From Macrotis lagotis (Eukaryota > Chordata > Mammalia > Peramelemorphia > Peramelidae): 64,000 bases of DNA. Below, in pieces: positions 1-11,000 of this stretch; position 1 is the first letter of the stretch, and every line of letters begins with the position of its first letter. Below the pieces are notes generated by a model that did no database searches, was not told the origin of the DNA, and was given only the letters and a program-made list of their open reading frames with translations. The position numbers were made by a program, and so were the translations under genes. Where the stretch lies: NCBI RefSeq assembly GCF_037893015.1, contig NC_133660.1, positions 158,683,092-158,747,091 of the forward strand, written 5' to 3'.

Positions 1-1107
1 TATTCTTAGTGATGTAGAAGGCAAGTTTATCTGCCTAGAGAGAGGGTAGGGGAAGAATTGGATATTTGAAGAGAAAATAAATTTAGGAATAGTTGCAAAG
101 GGTCATGTAATGGGGAGTCATAGATTATCATAATGTATCCATCACTGAAGGCCAAACTGAGGTTAAAAATCATGGAATTTGGTAATGTAAGCAGAAAACA
201 ATTTGTGACTTCCTCTAGAATAACTCATCAGTTCAGTGGTGGGAGCAGATATAATGAATCAAGGAAGACAAATTCAGGGACATCATGACTTTGCATCAGG
301 TGATAAAATAACAGGAAGAGGGCAGGTTTTCTCTCTACATAAAATCCTCTATCTAGATGGAGGAAGGAGGGAACTTACTAGTGGTTCAATCATGGTATAA
401 AGAGAAGGAAGGATAAGTTCTAATCTCAGTCCAAAAGTAGGTTTATAATCTCCTTTAATACTTTCTGATTAGGGAGAAGGAAATAATTGAATCCCTTTTT
501 TCACTTGGGAAAGAAGATACTCCTATTTGTATAAGTGTTCAGGGAAAACTAGTACCTCTAATGAGGGCTCTACCAAGTCCTTTATTTCAAGGATCCTTCT
601 TCCCCAGCACCTGACTCTTCTCTGTAGTTGAGAGAAACTATATCTTGCCCAGCAGGAACACCCAGTAAAACCATTTTGACTGGTTGAGAGTAACCAACAG
701 GACTCAAAACTTTGGGTGAATTGGCAAGATGTGAAGACTCCTTGGCAGAATCAGGAGGAAGTGAACAATTTCATTGAATGGACACAAATGTGTTGGAATC
801 AGGAGCTGTGGAATGCTTTGACTTTGGGGAGACATTAAAAATACCAAGGTCATCACTGCCTCTGGAGACATCACCAGTCATCTTGACTTTTTCCTTGCTT
901 CTTGACTTTGATGATTCTAGCAAAGTGAATGAGATAAATTCACACAGTTCTCTCTAAGTCCAATGACTTAGCAAGACGAAAGATATCATCTAAACCATTT
1001 TTACCCTTTTCCCCTTCTTCAAAGTCCTGTGATGATGGGCAAGGGATGAAGGAGCAGGTAAGAGATGTAGTCACAATCCTGAACACAGGCAGCTAAGTCC
1101 ATAGGAT
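1..1107. other. Unassigned non-coding sequence
   Basis: No recognised gene or repeat. It is moderately AT-rich with no long reading frame. It lies just upstream of an LTR, so part of it could be decayed retroviral interior, but I saw no motif that supports this. Confidence 0.4.
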
Positions 1108-1802
1108 TGATGTAGACAATTATGAATGTAGCTTTAATAATGTTAAAATTTTGTTAATTGTAGAAGGCTGTTTGATATAAACTGACCATGATTGTTGATT
1201 GTATCCTGTTACCCCTTGACCCTATTATTTTGTATCTTTTCTTCCCATTTTCCCCTTCACCTAACCCTTGCCATAAATGCTAGTGTGACAGGAAATGGAA
1301 TATTGAACCTGGGGGTCTAGCATCTTGGGACAGGAAGGATCACCAGTACATAGCTTGCCATTAGAAGATACCTGGTCCAAGGTGTAAGACCATTCCCCAA
1401 GCACTGTCCCTTGCCCAACCTGCAACAGAAGAAGTGATGCTGCTTCTTGCCTTTTTTTCTTTCCTTCTTCTTTGACTATAGTAGAATGGGTTTTTCTCAT
1501 GCTCTTCTTTAGGCCATGTCGAGCACCATGGGCCTCTTCTGTGCCATGTGGCCAAACAAAGTCAACCCACATGGCTGCCTTCCCTTTTCTCTCTCTTTAT
1601 CTCTTTCTTGATAAACACTTTCACTCACACTTCACCTAGCCTATTCTTAAAGTGGTTACTGCTTTTCTAGGATTTCTAACCTGTACATTTGTAATGATTT
1701 ACTATAATAAAATCCTGAGCAGTTTTAACATTGCAGAGAGAGTGTGCAAATTATTTTGCTTTTCAGTAGCCCCCAAATTCCTATGGTTATCTGATTATCC
1801 CA
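1108..1802 (+). mobile_element. Endogenous retrovirus LTR (solo or fragment), fossil
   Basis: The block starts TGATG and ends near CCCA. It shares its start region (around 'TTTTGTTAA'), a pyrimidine-rich middle and the polyadenylation block 'ATAATAAAATCCTGAGCAG' with the LTR at 23925-24542, which is inverted relative to this one. The AATAAA signal near 1705 would mark the end of R. No matching second LTR or recognisable gag, pol or env was seen next to it, so it is probably a solo LTR or a remnant. It is old and broken. The small frames inside it are chance. Confidence 0.6.
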
Positions 1803-2440
1803 GATACCATTGGCCTCAAGATCATCTTTAAACTGAAGCAACAGCAGGATTCAGCGGCCCTTGGATTTTCTGAGCTGTTTTTTTAAAGTATTTTTCTGCT
1901 CACTGCAAAGAAGCTAGTAAAGGTGTCCTAATAAATCCTTCATCTACCTTAACCTTTGTCTAATCACTGCAGTAGATGAACATCCCACCTTGCAGTTGAA
2001 ATTCAAACCATATGTACAGTAGTCGAAAGATGAACAACTCTTATGGGGAAAGAACTCAGCAGGTATCCCATACAAATAAGAGTTCTGAGTGAAACAAGGC
2101 TTGCAAAAGAATAACTAACTAAAGTCAGTGCTGCATCCACATTTCCTTGGAGTGGTAACTGATGAGTGCCATGAAACTGTATGGCATGCCCACATCAAAG
2201 AAGGCACTGTGCTCCATAACAAAGCAAAATTGTAGTAGATCAAAAGTAATGTGATCTGAACAAATTTAGAGAGATTTTCATTCAAAATGTTCTAATGGAC
2301 TATTTATGTCCAACTGGTATTACATCCTTCTGAGTTCATAGTGTTCTGATCAACCACAGTCATTAGCCTTGAACATTAACCTTGACATAGTGATGTCATT
2401 TTAGTGCTCTTTGAATATCAAGTACTACAAACTCCTCAAA
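1803..2440. other. Unassigned non-coding sequence
   Basis: No gene or confidently named repeat is seen between the LTR and the next SINE. Confidence 0.4.
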
Positions 2441-2453
2441 ACTAAGGAAAAGA

Positions 2454-2597
2454 GGGGCAGCTAGGTGGTGCAATGGATAAAGCACCAGCCCTGGAGTCAG
2501 AAGGACCTGAGTTCAAATCCGCTTCAGACATTTAATAGTTACTTAGCTGTGTGTGACCTTGGGAAGGCATTTCATCCTATTGCCTTGAAAAAAAAAG
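2454..2597 (+). mobile_element. Marsupial tRNA-derived SINE (SINE1/WSINE1 type)
   Basis: The element starts GGGGCAGCTAGGTGG and carries the tRNA-like B box 'GAGTTCAAATCC'. Its body is 'CAGACATTTAATAGTTACTTAGC' in shortened form and it ends in an A-rich tail. It is flanked by a 13 bp target-site duplication, ACTAAGGAAAAGA, at 2441-2453 and 2598-2610, so both insertion boundaries can be read. It is non-coding and was mobilised by L1. Confidence 0.93.
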
Positions 2598-2610
2598 ACT
2601 AAGGAAAAGA

Positions 2611-3285
2611 AAGAAAGAATTTCAAGCAAAATTGTTTGTAGTGATAAGATGTGGCTTCTTAGGCTGTTCTAGGAAGGAGATATCTTGGGTATAAGAAATC
2701 CAGCTGCTGGGATTGAGGAGAATAATGTGCTGAATCTCTTTCTTAAATGTTTCTGAGCTCATAGTCTTGCCATCCAGTTTAGATCCATCCAGTATGGCAG
2801 ACTATATTGATAAGATGTGATTACTGAGCTGAGTCCAACTGGGAGAACAAAGAGATTTTCCAATGATTTTCCTAAGGAAAGAGTACATGTAGATATTCCC
2901 TGCAGTAGTAAGTGTAATGGCAAGTAGCAAGTGGTCCTGGGTGGGGAGAAGGAGGAACAAGAGACTGGGAAATGGTTCTCTTTGTTTTTCCTGTCACCCT
3001 CATTTTATTCATGAACAAGTTGATAACCAGCCAGTTTAGGTGTCTTGCCCAGGATTATATTGGTAGGAAGAAGCAGGAACAGTACAAATCAGTCAATCAA
3101 CAGGCACTTATTGAGTACCTCTTCCCTGGAAGATTACTTCACCCTCAGACTTCACACTAGAAGTACTCTCTTCCCCTCCAGGCCTTTCCTCTAATTGACA
3201 GGCTCCTCTCAGTACCTCCAAGGTAGGGTTGGTGGGAAGGGAAGCCCAGGCCAGCTAAGCTTTCATTCTACTTCAGTCTGTACTC
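2611..3285. other. Unassigned non-coding sequence
   Basis: No gene or confident repeat is seen. There is a short stretch of low-scoring similarity to MIR-type tails near 3020-3120 ('AACAGGCACTTATTGAGTACC'). Confidence 0.35.
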
Positions 3286-3289
3286 TTGT

Positions 3290-3440
3290 CACTCCAGACT
3301 TTTTTCAGAGTCATGTTTTCTTTTCCCTTCTTCCCACCAATCTTTTTAGATTTCTTTTCTGTGTTGTCTTTTCCCTTTAGAATGTAAACTCCTTGAGGGC
3401 AGGAAGTGTCTTTTTAACTCTGGAACTATCCTTAAAAGTT
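3290..3440 (+). mobile_element. L2 LINE 3' end fragment
   Basis: Contains the typical L2 3' UTR phrase 'AATGTAAACTCCTTGAGGGC' followed by 'AGGAAGTGTCTTTT'. Only this 3' end is recognisable. It is an ancient, inactive copy. Confidence 0.6.
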
Positions 3441-3509
3441 CATTTACACGGGAATCTTCCTCATTGGTGAGCATTGGTTACTAAATCCTCTGCCACTCAC
3501 AAATGCTTC

Positions 3510-3700
3510 TATGTATGTATGTATGTATGTATTTATCTATATATCTACATATATATATATAATATATGTAAATGTACATATGCATATACATAGAGAGAAT
3601 ATTTTTATTTTCCAGTTATATGCAAAGATAGTTTTCAACATTCATCCTTTTGCAAGCTTTCAAGTTTCACATTTTTCTATATTTCTCCCTTTCCACTGGT
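3510..3700 (-). mobile_element. ATGT/AT microsatellite beside an L1 3' end scrap
   Basis: A (TATG)n run at 3510-3535 grades into AT-rich repeats to about 3590. From about 3600 the sequence 'CAGTTATATGCAAAGATAG' followed by 'TTTCAACATTCATCC' matches, in antisense, the extreme 3' end of the marsupial L1 seen at 35345 and 53700. The microsatellite probably grew from the L1 tail. Confidence 0.65.
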
Positions 3701-4660
3701 ATCCACATGGCAGCAAATACTGGCAGCTGGGTGTGTATAGTCCAAAGCATTTTGTTCTGGGGGCCAAGAGTCTGGTCCCTGGCTTTCCACTCTGACATTT
3801 ACAGTGTTAACACTTTGCTCCCTGTACTAAGGTAGCACAGTGTTGCACCGGCATTCCAGCTCATGAACCTTGCTCTTTGAACTGGGACTAGGACCCTTGT
3901 TGCTGGCCTGTTGAACCAGGACCTGAGCTGCATTTTAGCTAAAATTCTCCCACTGACTTTCCAACTTTCCTACCTGCACTACGCTACACTCCCCTTTTTT
4001 CCATGTGAGGTAGACCTTTTCCTGAAGTTACTCTAATATATCTTAACGAAAAGTTCTTTCACTGTTTTTTTTTGTGTGGATTCTGTTACTTTAAGAACTG
4101 TTTAAAGGTTTCATTCAAAGTTATTTTGGGAAAAAACTTCAGTAGCTTCTGAGCTTTGTGCCTCCCCATTGCCCTCTTCTTTACCATGAATTGCCACTAT
4201 TCCAAAATGATTTTACCACATGTGTTAGAATTCCTAATTTTAGCTCAGTTGGGAGTGATCCAGTTTTGGAGATTAACAAGGCAGACACAGCAGAAGACCT
4301 AGGAGATATGAAATTTGAGAATGTATGCAGAAGCTTCTAGAAATATTTGACAATTGTTTAATGACCTTTAGGGGAATTAAGTGAAACTAAGAGTCAAATG
4401 ATGGACTGAAAGAACATGGTTAAATACAATAATTATAATCTTTGACTTGACATATCCTAAGGAAAGGGAAATTTAGAGAATTCAATCAGAAAATCCATTA
4501 GAAAACATTAACTGTGAATACTAGTTGAAAATATCCACATAGGAAATTTGTGAAATAAAAATACAAAAGTTTCAGAAAAATTTCAGTCTACGTGAGAGAA
4601 GGGACTATTTAATTTTTGTTATTACAACTTCCATATGCAGCACAATGTCTTGAAAATAGT
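3701..4660. other. Unassigned non-coding sequence
   Basis: No gene or recognised repeat. The small frames here show no codon structure or homology that I recognise. Confidence 0.4.
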
Positions 4661-4668
4661 AGACTTTT

Positions 4669-4818
4669 GGGGTGGCTAGGTGGAGTAGTGGATAAAGTAC
4701 TGGCTCTGAAGTCAGGAGAACCGGAGTTCAAATCCGGTCTCAGACACTTAATAATTACCTAGCTGTGTGGCCTCGGGCAAGCTACTTAACCCCTTTTCCC
4801 TGCAAAAACCTAAAAAAT
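4669..4818 (+). mobile_element. Marsupial tRNA-derived SINE (SINE1/WSINE1 type)
   Basis: Starts GGGGTGGCTAGGTGG, contains 'GAGTTCAAATCCGGTCTCAG' and 'AATAATTACCTAGCTGTGTG', and ends in 'TGCAAAAACCTAAAAAA'. Imperfect flanking repeats (AGTAGACTTT and AGTAAGCTTT) are consistent with an aged target-site duplication. Confidence 0.92.
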
Positions 4819-4959
4819 TTAGTAAGCTTTAATATACTGCTATTAAATTAGTCATGCCTTCAAGAAGTTTACAACCTAGTAATGAAGAGTAAACCTCACT
4901 GTTTCCTTTTGTTCAAAAATAGCTAATTGTATTAATTCTTCACTGAAAAAGTCAGAATT

Positions 4960-5430
4960 AATAGTAATGTGGATAATATTAGTAATAATAATAAATTCAC
5001 ATAATATTTATTATGTGCCAAAAATTATGCCAAGCACTTTATAATTATTATCTCATTTGATCCTCACAACAAACATAAGAGATAAGTCATTTCTTATACC
5101 CATTTTGCAGATGAGGAAACTGAGACAAAAAGATGTTAAGTGAATTGCCTAACGTCACATAGATGGTAAGTTTCTGCAGCTCAATTTGCACTTGGGTCTT
5201 CTTGCATTCAAACAGCACTAAAATTATAACTAAAATGTATATAGTTCTTACTATGTTAAGTACTTTACAATTTTTATCTCTGATGCTCCCAACAACTTTA
5301 GAAGGTAATTGCTATCATTGACCCCATTTTTAAAGATGGAGAAATTGAAAGATCACACAATCTATCTGAGGCCAAATTAAAACTCACATCTTCCTAAATT
5401 CAATCCTCATTATTATAACTATAACATCCT
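4960..5430 (-). mobile_element. Two MIR-type SINE fossils in tandem
   Basis: Two antisense MIR-like copies lie back to back. The first (about 4960-5220) carries 'ATCTCATTTGATCCTCACAA' and 'AGATGAGGAAACTGAGAC' followed by a 'GTCACATAGATGGTAAG' block. The second (about 5225-5430) has the same order in a more decayed form ('TTATCTCTGATGCTCCCAAC', 'AGATGGAGAAATTGAAAG'). Both are old insertions with no readable target-site duplications. Confidence 0.75.
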
Positions 5431-5739
5431 ACATACTCTATTTTTCTTTATAAATATCATATTTTCCCAGAAATTACCTGAGAATCAAGATGGAGAAGAT
5501 CAAGGTCCAATTCATTTTCCCTGCAGATCTTTTGAGTTTTTAGCCCTCAATCGCATCAATTAAAGGTGAAATTAAATTAAGGTGAATAGACTAGATTCCT
5601 TTAATTGTCTCTTCTTACTCAAAAATTCTATAATTTCACAATTAACATTTTATGTATGGAGATATTTCATATTTTAACAATATGTGGAATATCAGTCAAT
5701 CAGAATTCTTGAGTATCTTTTATTCTTTAAGCATGGTAT

Positions 5740-6500
5740 TATGTCCTGAAATGTTAAATGTTAAAGAACCCCTGACCTTAACATTCTATATTGGAAGATA
5801 ACATATAATATTTAATTATGTGCAAAATACCTAAATTAGAGAGAAGTATTTTCAGGTGGATGGTGCTAAAAGCTAGAAAAACCTCATGTAAAAGTTTCTA
5901 CTTGATGTAAGTCTTAAAGGAAAATAGGGAGCCCAAAAGATAGAAATAATGGGAGAATTTCAGGTACTGGATACAGTCAATTCAAAGAAACCAAGATAAG
6001 AGATGGACTATTATGTTAGGTGCAGTAATATGAATAATTTGGTGGAATTACAAAGTAAGTGGAGAGGAGTAAAATCTGGAAAGGTCAACTGTGGCCATTT
6101 GGCATTCAAAATGTCATAAAGGAAAAAAAAACTCATGTTCAAACTATGAGGATGAACCATTATAAGAAAGCACTAGAATTTATGGAATAAGGGAATATCC
6201 TAGTCACATCTGTGTTTTTGGGAAGTCTCTGTGGCCATTGTAGGAAGGATGGACAAGATTGGTCAGAGGTTTGAAGCAAGAAAAACAAGTAGGTATTGAA
6301 TTAATTTAGGAAGTGGATGTGGGTCTAAAGTAGTTGGTTAAGAGTAGTGAATTCATTATGAGGAGTGAAAGTACAGTTGAGGATGGCATTGGGGTTCCAT
6401 CTAACTAGATGGAACAACTAGAAGGCTATTTAATGCCCTCATGTAGATCTTGTTTTGGGGGAGCTTAAGATCAATTGGCAAAATTGGTCTGGAGGAATAA
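5740..6500 (-). mobile_element. L2 LINE fragment, antisense
   Basis: Read in antisense, the order of phrases follows the 3' half of L2: 'TGTAAGTCTTAAAGGA', 'CTGGAAAGGTCAACTGTGGC', 'TTTGGCATTCAAAATG', 'GGATGGACAAGATTGGTCAG'. It is heavily decayed with no usable frame. Confidence 0.6.
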
Positions 6501-7330
6501 AGTTAGATAGCTCTGGGAGTCATCTGTACAGATATGTTAATTAAACATTACTATGATTTGTAAAATGTTAAGACATTTTCTTTTATAGAGCACTTAATTA
6601 TCTTACTTGTGGTGTATCAAGTTGAAATTAAAACTCTTACAAATTGCAGACAGATTATCAGTTAGAATATTTTCAGTTCATGGGAATGGAACCATGGTAG
6701 ATAATTTGTAGTTTATGTCAACTTCACTTCTACAACCTTTTCTCTCCAACCTCTGTTTTGCTGTTCACATTGCTACCAGCATAGGATAAACCCTTGCTAC
6801 CGATCACTTGGATACCAGATTATAAGAGAATATGGAGGGGTTTAAATGTCAACAGAAAATTATGTATTTTTCCTAGAAATAATGAGTCTATGGAGCTTAA
6901 TAAACAATGGAATTACATAGGAAAATATGTACCTTCCGAGTATTATTTATTATTCTTGTTTCAAGGGTCAGGACCAGGGTCATATTCTTGTGAAGCTCTG
7001 CTAGAGACCTCCTTCCAGGTTAACTCCAGTATATCAATTATTATTCTTTGGGTTCATTTTGAATGAATAAATATTAAATATTTGATGTGTAGAGAGTAGT
7101 ATGCTAAGTACTGGGAGAGGTGACTAACTCAGTTATAGTCTGTCTTATTTTGTTCCTATTGATTTACATGCTATAACATGTCAATTAAGTTACATATTTG
7201 GGCAAGTGAGTAGGGCAGATTTGTGAGTTCACAAAGTAGGAATTTAACAAATATTGAGATAATTCATTGAAGAATTAACTTTGGTTTCAGCTATTATATT
7301 TTAAAAAATAACTTAATAGTAATAAAAAAC
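6501..7330. other. Unassigned non-coding sequence
   Basis: No gene or confident repeat is seen in this AT-rich stretch. A 90-residue open frame at 6794-7066 has no recognisable domain and AT-driven composition. Confidence 0.4.
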
Positions 7331-7333
7331 AGA

Positions 7334-7483
7334 GGACAGATAGGTGGCACAGTGGATAGAGGAATGGCCCCAGAGTCAGGAGGACCTGAGTTCAAATCCA
7401 TCCTCAGACACTTAATAATTACCTAGCTGTGTGGCCTTGGGCAAGTCACTTAACCCCATTGCCTTGCAAAAATAAAAAAAATA
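7334..7483 (+). mobile_element. Marsupial tRNA-derived SINE (SINE1/WSINE1 type)
   Basis: A full-length copy with 'GATAGGTGGCACAGTGGAT' at the head, B box 'GAGTTCAAATCC', body 'AATAATTACCTAGCTGTGTG' and tail 'TTGCAAAAATAAAAAAA'. Confidence 0.93.
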
Positions 7484-7569
7484 GGTATAGAGCACTGAAT
7501 ATACCCAGAAATTTCCCATTTATTAAACCCTATAAATCATACGAAAGAATAGTAATCAAAACCAATTAT

Positions 7570-7870
7570 GTAGAATAAAATTTTAAGCTTCAAACTTGGA
7601 ATCAAGAGAGAACTAGATCAAGAACTTATGTTTGACTTAGTCAAATCACTTATTCATTGTAACTTAAATTTTTTGCTCTTGTGAAATAAGAAAATGACTA
7701 CGAGACATTTAACTTCTCTGGGCCTTAGTTTCTTCATCTATAAAATAATGTCATCCCAGGTTCCTTCCAGGTGTAGGCATAGGACTGTGATACAGGTCTC
7801 ATGAGAAAAGGCACACAAAGTGCTTTGCAGACTTTAAAGACTAGATATAAATACCAAATGTTAATATATA
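7570..7870 (+). mobile_element. MIR-type SINE fossil
   Basis: Contains 'CTCTGGGCCTTAGTTTCTTC', 'ATCTATAAAATAATG' and a later 'AAGTGCTTTGCAGACTTTAA', in the order found in sense MIR. It is divergent and inactive. Confidence 0.7.
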
Positions 7871-8294
7871 GCATTATAATAAAATGATATATGCATGGTG
7901 TATGAGTACAATGTCTTTACCGTGCTAAGTGTTTGAATATACTTGATATGTATGTTCATTAATGGATGTCATTGTCTGCTAACAGCTGATGAAGTGAAAA
8001 TTTTCTAAAAAACAAACTTAGTTAAAACACATTGGGGAGGGAAAAACCTTTAGACAGATGGCAATTAAGGGCAATGTAGTAACTTCCTGTGAAACAAATA
8101 TAAAAGACACCATTAGCCAAATGGCAAGGTTCCACACTTAAAAGTTACATTGAAATTTGGAAGCAAAGATTTAAGGTAGTTACACTTGTTCAGATTCATT
8201 ACCCATACATTACCTGGTATTGATTTCATCTGTAGCATTATGAATGAAGAGATGGCCTTTGCTAAAGCTCAGAACCGAGATATATTGGATTATA

Positions 8295-8430
8295 TGAGTT
8301 TGGGTAAACCAATTAACCTCTCACAGCTTTATACAATGTTATCAGATAATAAATGGTAGAAAAGTTACCAACTTGCATTGGTAGAGAGTTTTATCATCTG
8401 GGATTGATAAAATTAGAAATCTAGTCTTTA
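8295..8430 (+). mobile_element. MON1-type CORE-SINE fossil
   Basis: Shares with 26205-26335 and 30740-30870 the order 'AAC(C)TCTC...', 'CTTGCATTGGTAGAGAG' and then a 'TTTATCATCTGGGA' block. This tail is typical of the MON1/THER-type mammalian SINEs. It is ancient and partial. Confidence 0.6.
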
Positions 8431-8579
8431 AACTTATAGATCTAGGATTCTTATGTTTCTTTTTTCATATCATGGCCTCCTTTCATTGTCTTGACAAACT
8501 TATGGCTTCACACTACTCACAATGTTTTATGTATGAGTGGATACACAGAAATATACCATTTGAAAACATTCTGTAAAGT

Positions 8580-8645
8580 ATATGTTATATATGTGTGTAT
8601 ATACATATATGTTGTTTATATATATTACAATGGAAAGTACTTTTA

Positions 8646-8693
<48 letters not shown>
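8580..8693. repeat. (AT)n microsatellite
   Basis: Mixed TA/TG repeats lead into a pure (AT)n run at about 8651-8692. The I/Y-rich frames on both strands here are produced by the repeat and are not genes. Confidence 0.95.
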
Positions 8694-8695
<2 letters not shown>

Positions 8696-8799
8696 AAATA
8701 CATTTCTAAAAACTTCAAATTGCACTATCCCTGGTTAAGTATTACTTTAGGCTTAGGGACTGTGAATTCTGAGTCTGAGACAATCACAATTGACTCTAT

Positions 8800-8985
8800 T
8801 TAGCATGACCTAGATGAAAGGGGTCTGAATTTGGCTTTAGGGGATCCCATTCTACCACATAGGATCTGTGTGATTTTGGGCAACTTAATTGAATCTGACA
8901 TCCTTATCTGTAAAACAGGGAACTGGAATTCCATTGTTCTCTAAGGACCTTTCTAGTTCTACATCTATAATCCTTTGAAATTAAC
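8800..8985 (+). mobile_element. MIR/MON-type SINE fossil
   Basis: Contains 'TTGGGCAACTTAATTGAATC', 'TTATCTGTAAAACAGGGAAC' and 'CTAAGGACCTTTCTAGTTCT', a sense MIR/MON order ending with the usual 'ATCTATAATCCTTTGA' block. Confidence 0.75.
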
Positions 8986-9099
8986 TTCCTAAAAATGCAG
9001 TTTCATTCTAAAGGTCATACTTAAAGAAGGTATATATCTTATATACATATATTATAGAAGCAGAATGCCTTATTATATTGAAAATTAAAAAATCTGACT

Positions 9100-9240
9100 C
9101 TACTCAGAAAGTGACTTTCTACATTACCCTTAAATATCAATTTGCTCTTTGTTTTCTCATTTGTAAAATGGAGATAATGATAGCAATTATTTCACAAAGT
9201 TGTTTGAGGACCAAATGAAGTAATACAGCCAAAACTTTTT
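9100..9240 (+). mobile_element. MIR-type SINE fossil
   Basis: Contains 'TTTCTCATTTGTAAAATGGA' followed by 'GATAATGATAGCAATTATTT' and 'GTTGTTTGAGGACCAAATGA', the core and tail of MIR in sense. Confidence 0.8.
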
Positions 9241-9409
9241 CTCTTGTTTTTTCAAAAATGAAAGGATGCAAAAATGTGAGGTAATCTAAATAATCTACAC
9301 TTTAATCCAGGATAGATTTGTAATTTTAACACTTCCATTAAAAATTCTAAGAATGAATTCAATTTTTTTTCAGTAACTCTGATGAACATCAGTTCTCTTT
9401 ATCACTATA

Positions 9410-9595
9410 TCAGTGGATGTCTGTTTTGATCTCTGTGTGCCTATTTCAGTCTCTCTCTGTCCCTGTGTGTCTGTATCTCTGTTTCTTTGTCTCTGTCTGC
9501 CTGTTTTTCACCTTAGTCTTTCTATGTGTGTTTCTCAATCTGTCTTCCTACCCCTATCTGTCTCTCTGTCTCTGTCTGTCATTAATTCTGTCATT
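9410..9595. repeat. TCTG/TCTC pyrimidine-rich simple repeat
   Basis: A degenerate tract of TCTG, TCTC and TGTG units. The two cysteine/serine/leucine-rich frames across it are low-complexity artefacts. Confidence 0.85.
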
Positions 9596-9599
9596 TTTC

Positions 9600-10479
9600 A
9601 GGTCCCCCCTGTTTCTCAATTTCAGTCATGCTCAATTCTTCACTATTTTTACCCTACATAGAAAATTTATTAAATATTTTGAAAGGCTCATTGCTTAATA
9701 TCTTTCAGAGTACTGTTAAACCCCCATCTATCTATCCAAATATTCTTTAATTCACCATCCTAATTTAGCAATATTTACATACATGTATTTTTTCCTGTAT
9801 TTGAAATACTCCTAAAATAATGTCATCTTGAAAAAATTCAATTTCAATACTTATATAGTTGAATTTGTTTGTTTAATTTTCTAGAAAAGTCACTTTTTTA
9901 CCTAAATTGGATATTCAAAAATTTTACTAAATTTTTTTTAGAAACATGAGACACTAAAAAATGTATTTATATTCAAAAATGTTTCCTATCACAATTCCAT
10001 AGCACTTGAACAGTGAATGCCACTTCACCCCTGAGGAAAGAAAACAAAAGATGATGGTGACAGAAATGTTCAGTTCAATGGGTTTGCAAAAAGGCTTTTG
10101 AGATATGAGCTTTTAATTCTATGGAACAAAGGGAATTTATGAGAATAGTAATACAAAGTAATGATAACCCACAATTAACAAGAGGAAATTAATTTAAATA
10201 AAAGGCACTTTGAATTCCTCAGACAAAAGGTACCAAAGCCATTATTATATAAATTTCAAAGGAATAATGAAACAATAACAGGAAGATCCTACAACATCCC
10301 TCCAAGGATGGATTCAAAAACATATGATGGGGGAGCAAAAGAAGAGGAAAAGACCTTTGCAGACACCTATTAATACTGGTTAACAAGCAATTTCTTTAAT
10401 ATTAATCAATTTCAATTAAAGTCATGTTCAGAATAAAGTCACAATGATTTTTTTTAATTTCCTTTGCAATGAAACAAAG
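9600..10479. other. Unassigned non-coding sequence
   Basis: AT-rich, with no gene or recognised repeat. Confidence 0.4.
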
Positions 10480-11000
10480 TACATAATTCAATGGACCAAA
10501 GATTTGGAATATGATGAAACATAATGTGGCATAGCTACAAAAGAAAACAACATGATTTTAGGCCACACTAGGTGTCTAAACCATGAGAGATGAGCTCCTG
10601 CTCTGTATGCTGCCTCGGTTAGCCCATTTCTGGAGTAGTGTATTCTTTTCTGGTATCTACATTTTAGGAAGTACATAGTCAAACTTCAGAAAGTTTAGGA
10701 AAAGGACTAGCATCCTTTAAAATATGTGCCTCAAGAACATGGAATTCAAATATTAGTTAAAGGAATTAAGTTGTCTTCAGTTATGGATGATCCAGAAAAG
10801 GAATCAAAGATATTTTTCCTGGTCCTAGAGGTAGATACTAAGAATCACAGGTGGAAGTTAGAGATACGAATTTTTTTTCTTTATATAAGGACATTTTTTA
10901 AACAACTATTACACTATCCAAAAGTGGAATAACCCTCCTCAGGATGTGAAAATGTTATCCTTTATTAGATGATTTTATCTCTGGCAAGCAATCACAGTGT
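10480..11000 (+). mobile_element. L3/CR1 LINE 3' fragment
   Basis: Decayed CR1-clade 3' region. 'CATTTCTGGAGTAGTGTATT' corresponds to the conserved 'CTGGAGTACTGTG' block, then comes 'ATCACAGGTGGAAGTTAGAG', and near the end 'CTATCCAAAAGTGGAATAAC' and 'CCTCAGGATGTG'. These appear in the order of the CR1/L3 C-terminal coding region and 3' end. No usable frame remains. Confidence 0.72.

Noticed and set aside
1261-1572. 103-residue minus-strand frame
   Set aside because: It lies antisense in an LTR, and no domain was recognised.
8491-8803. Tyr/Ile-rich frames on both strands
   Set aside because: An (AT)n microsatellite artefact.
9413-9698. Two cysteine/serine-rich frames that look like secreted small proteins
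   Set aside because: They are produced by a TCTG/TCTC simple repeat.
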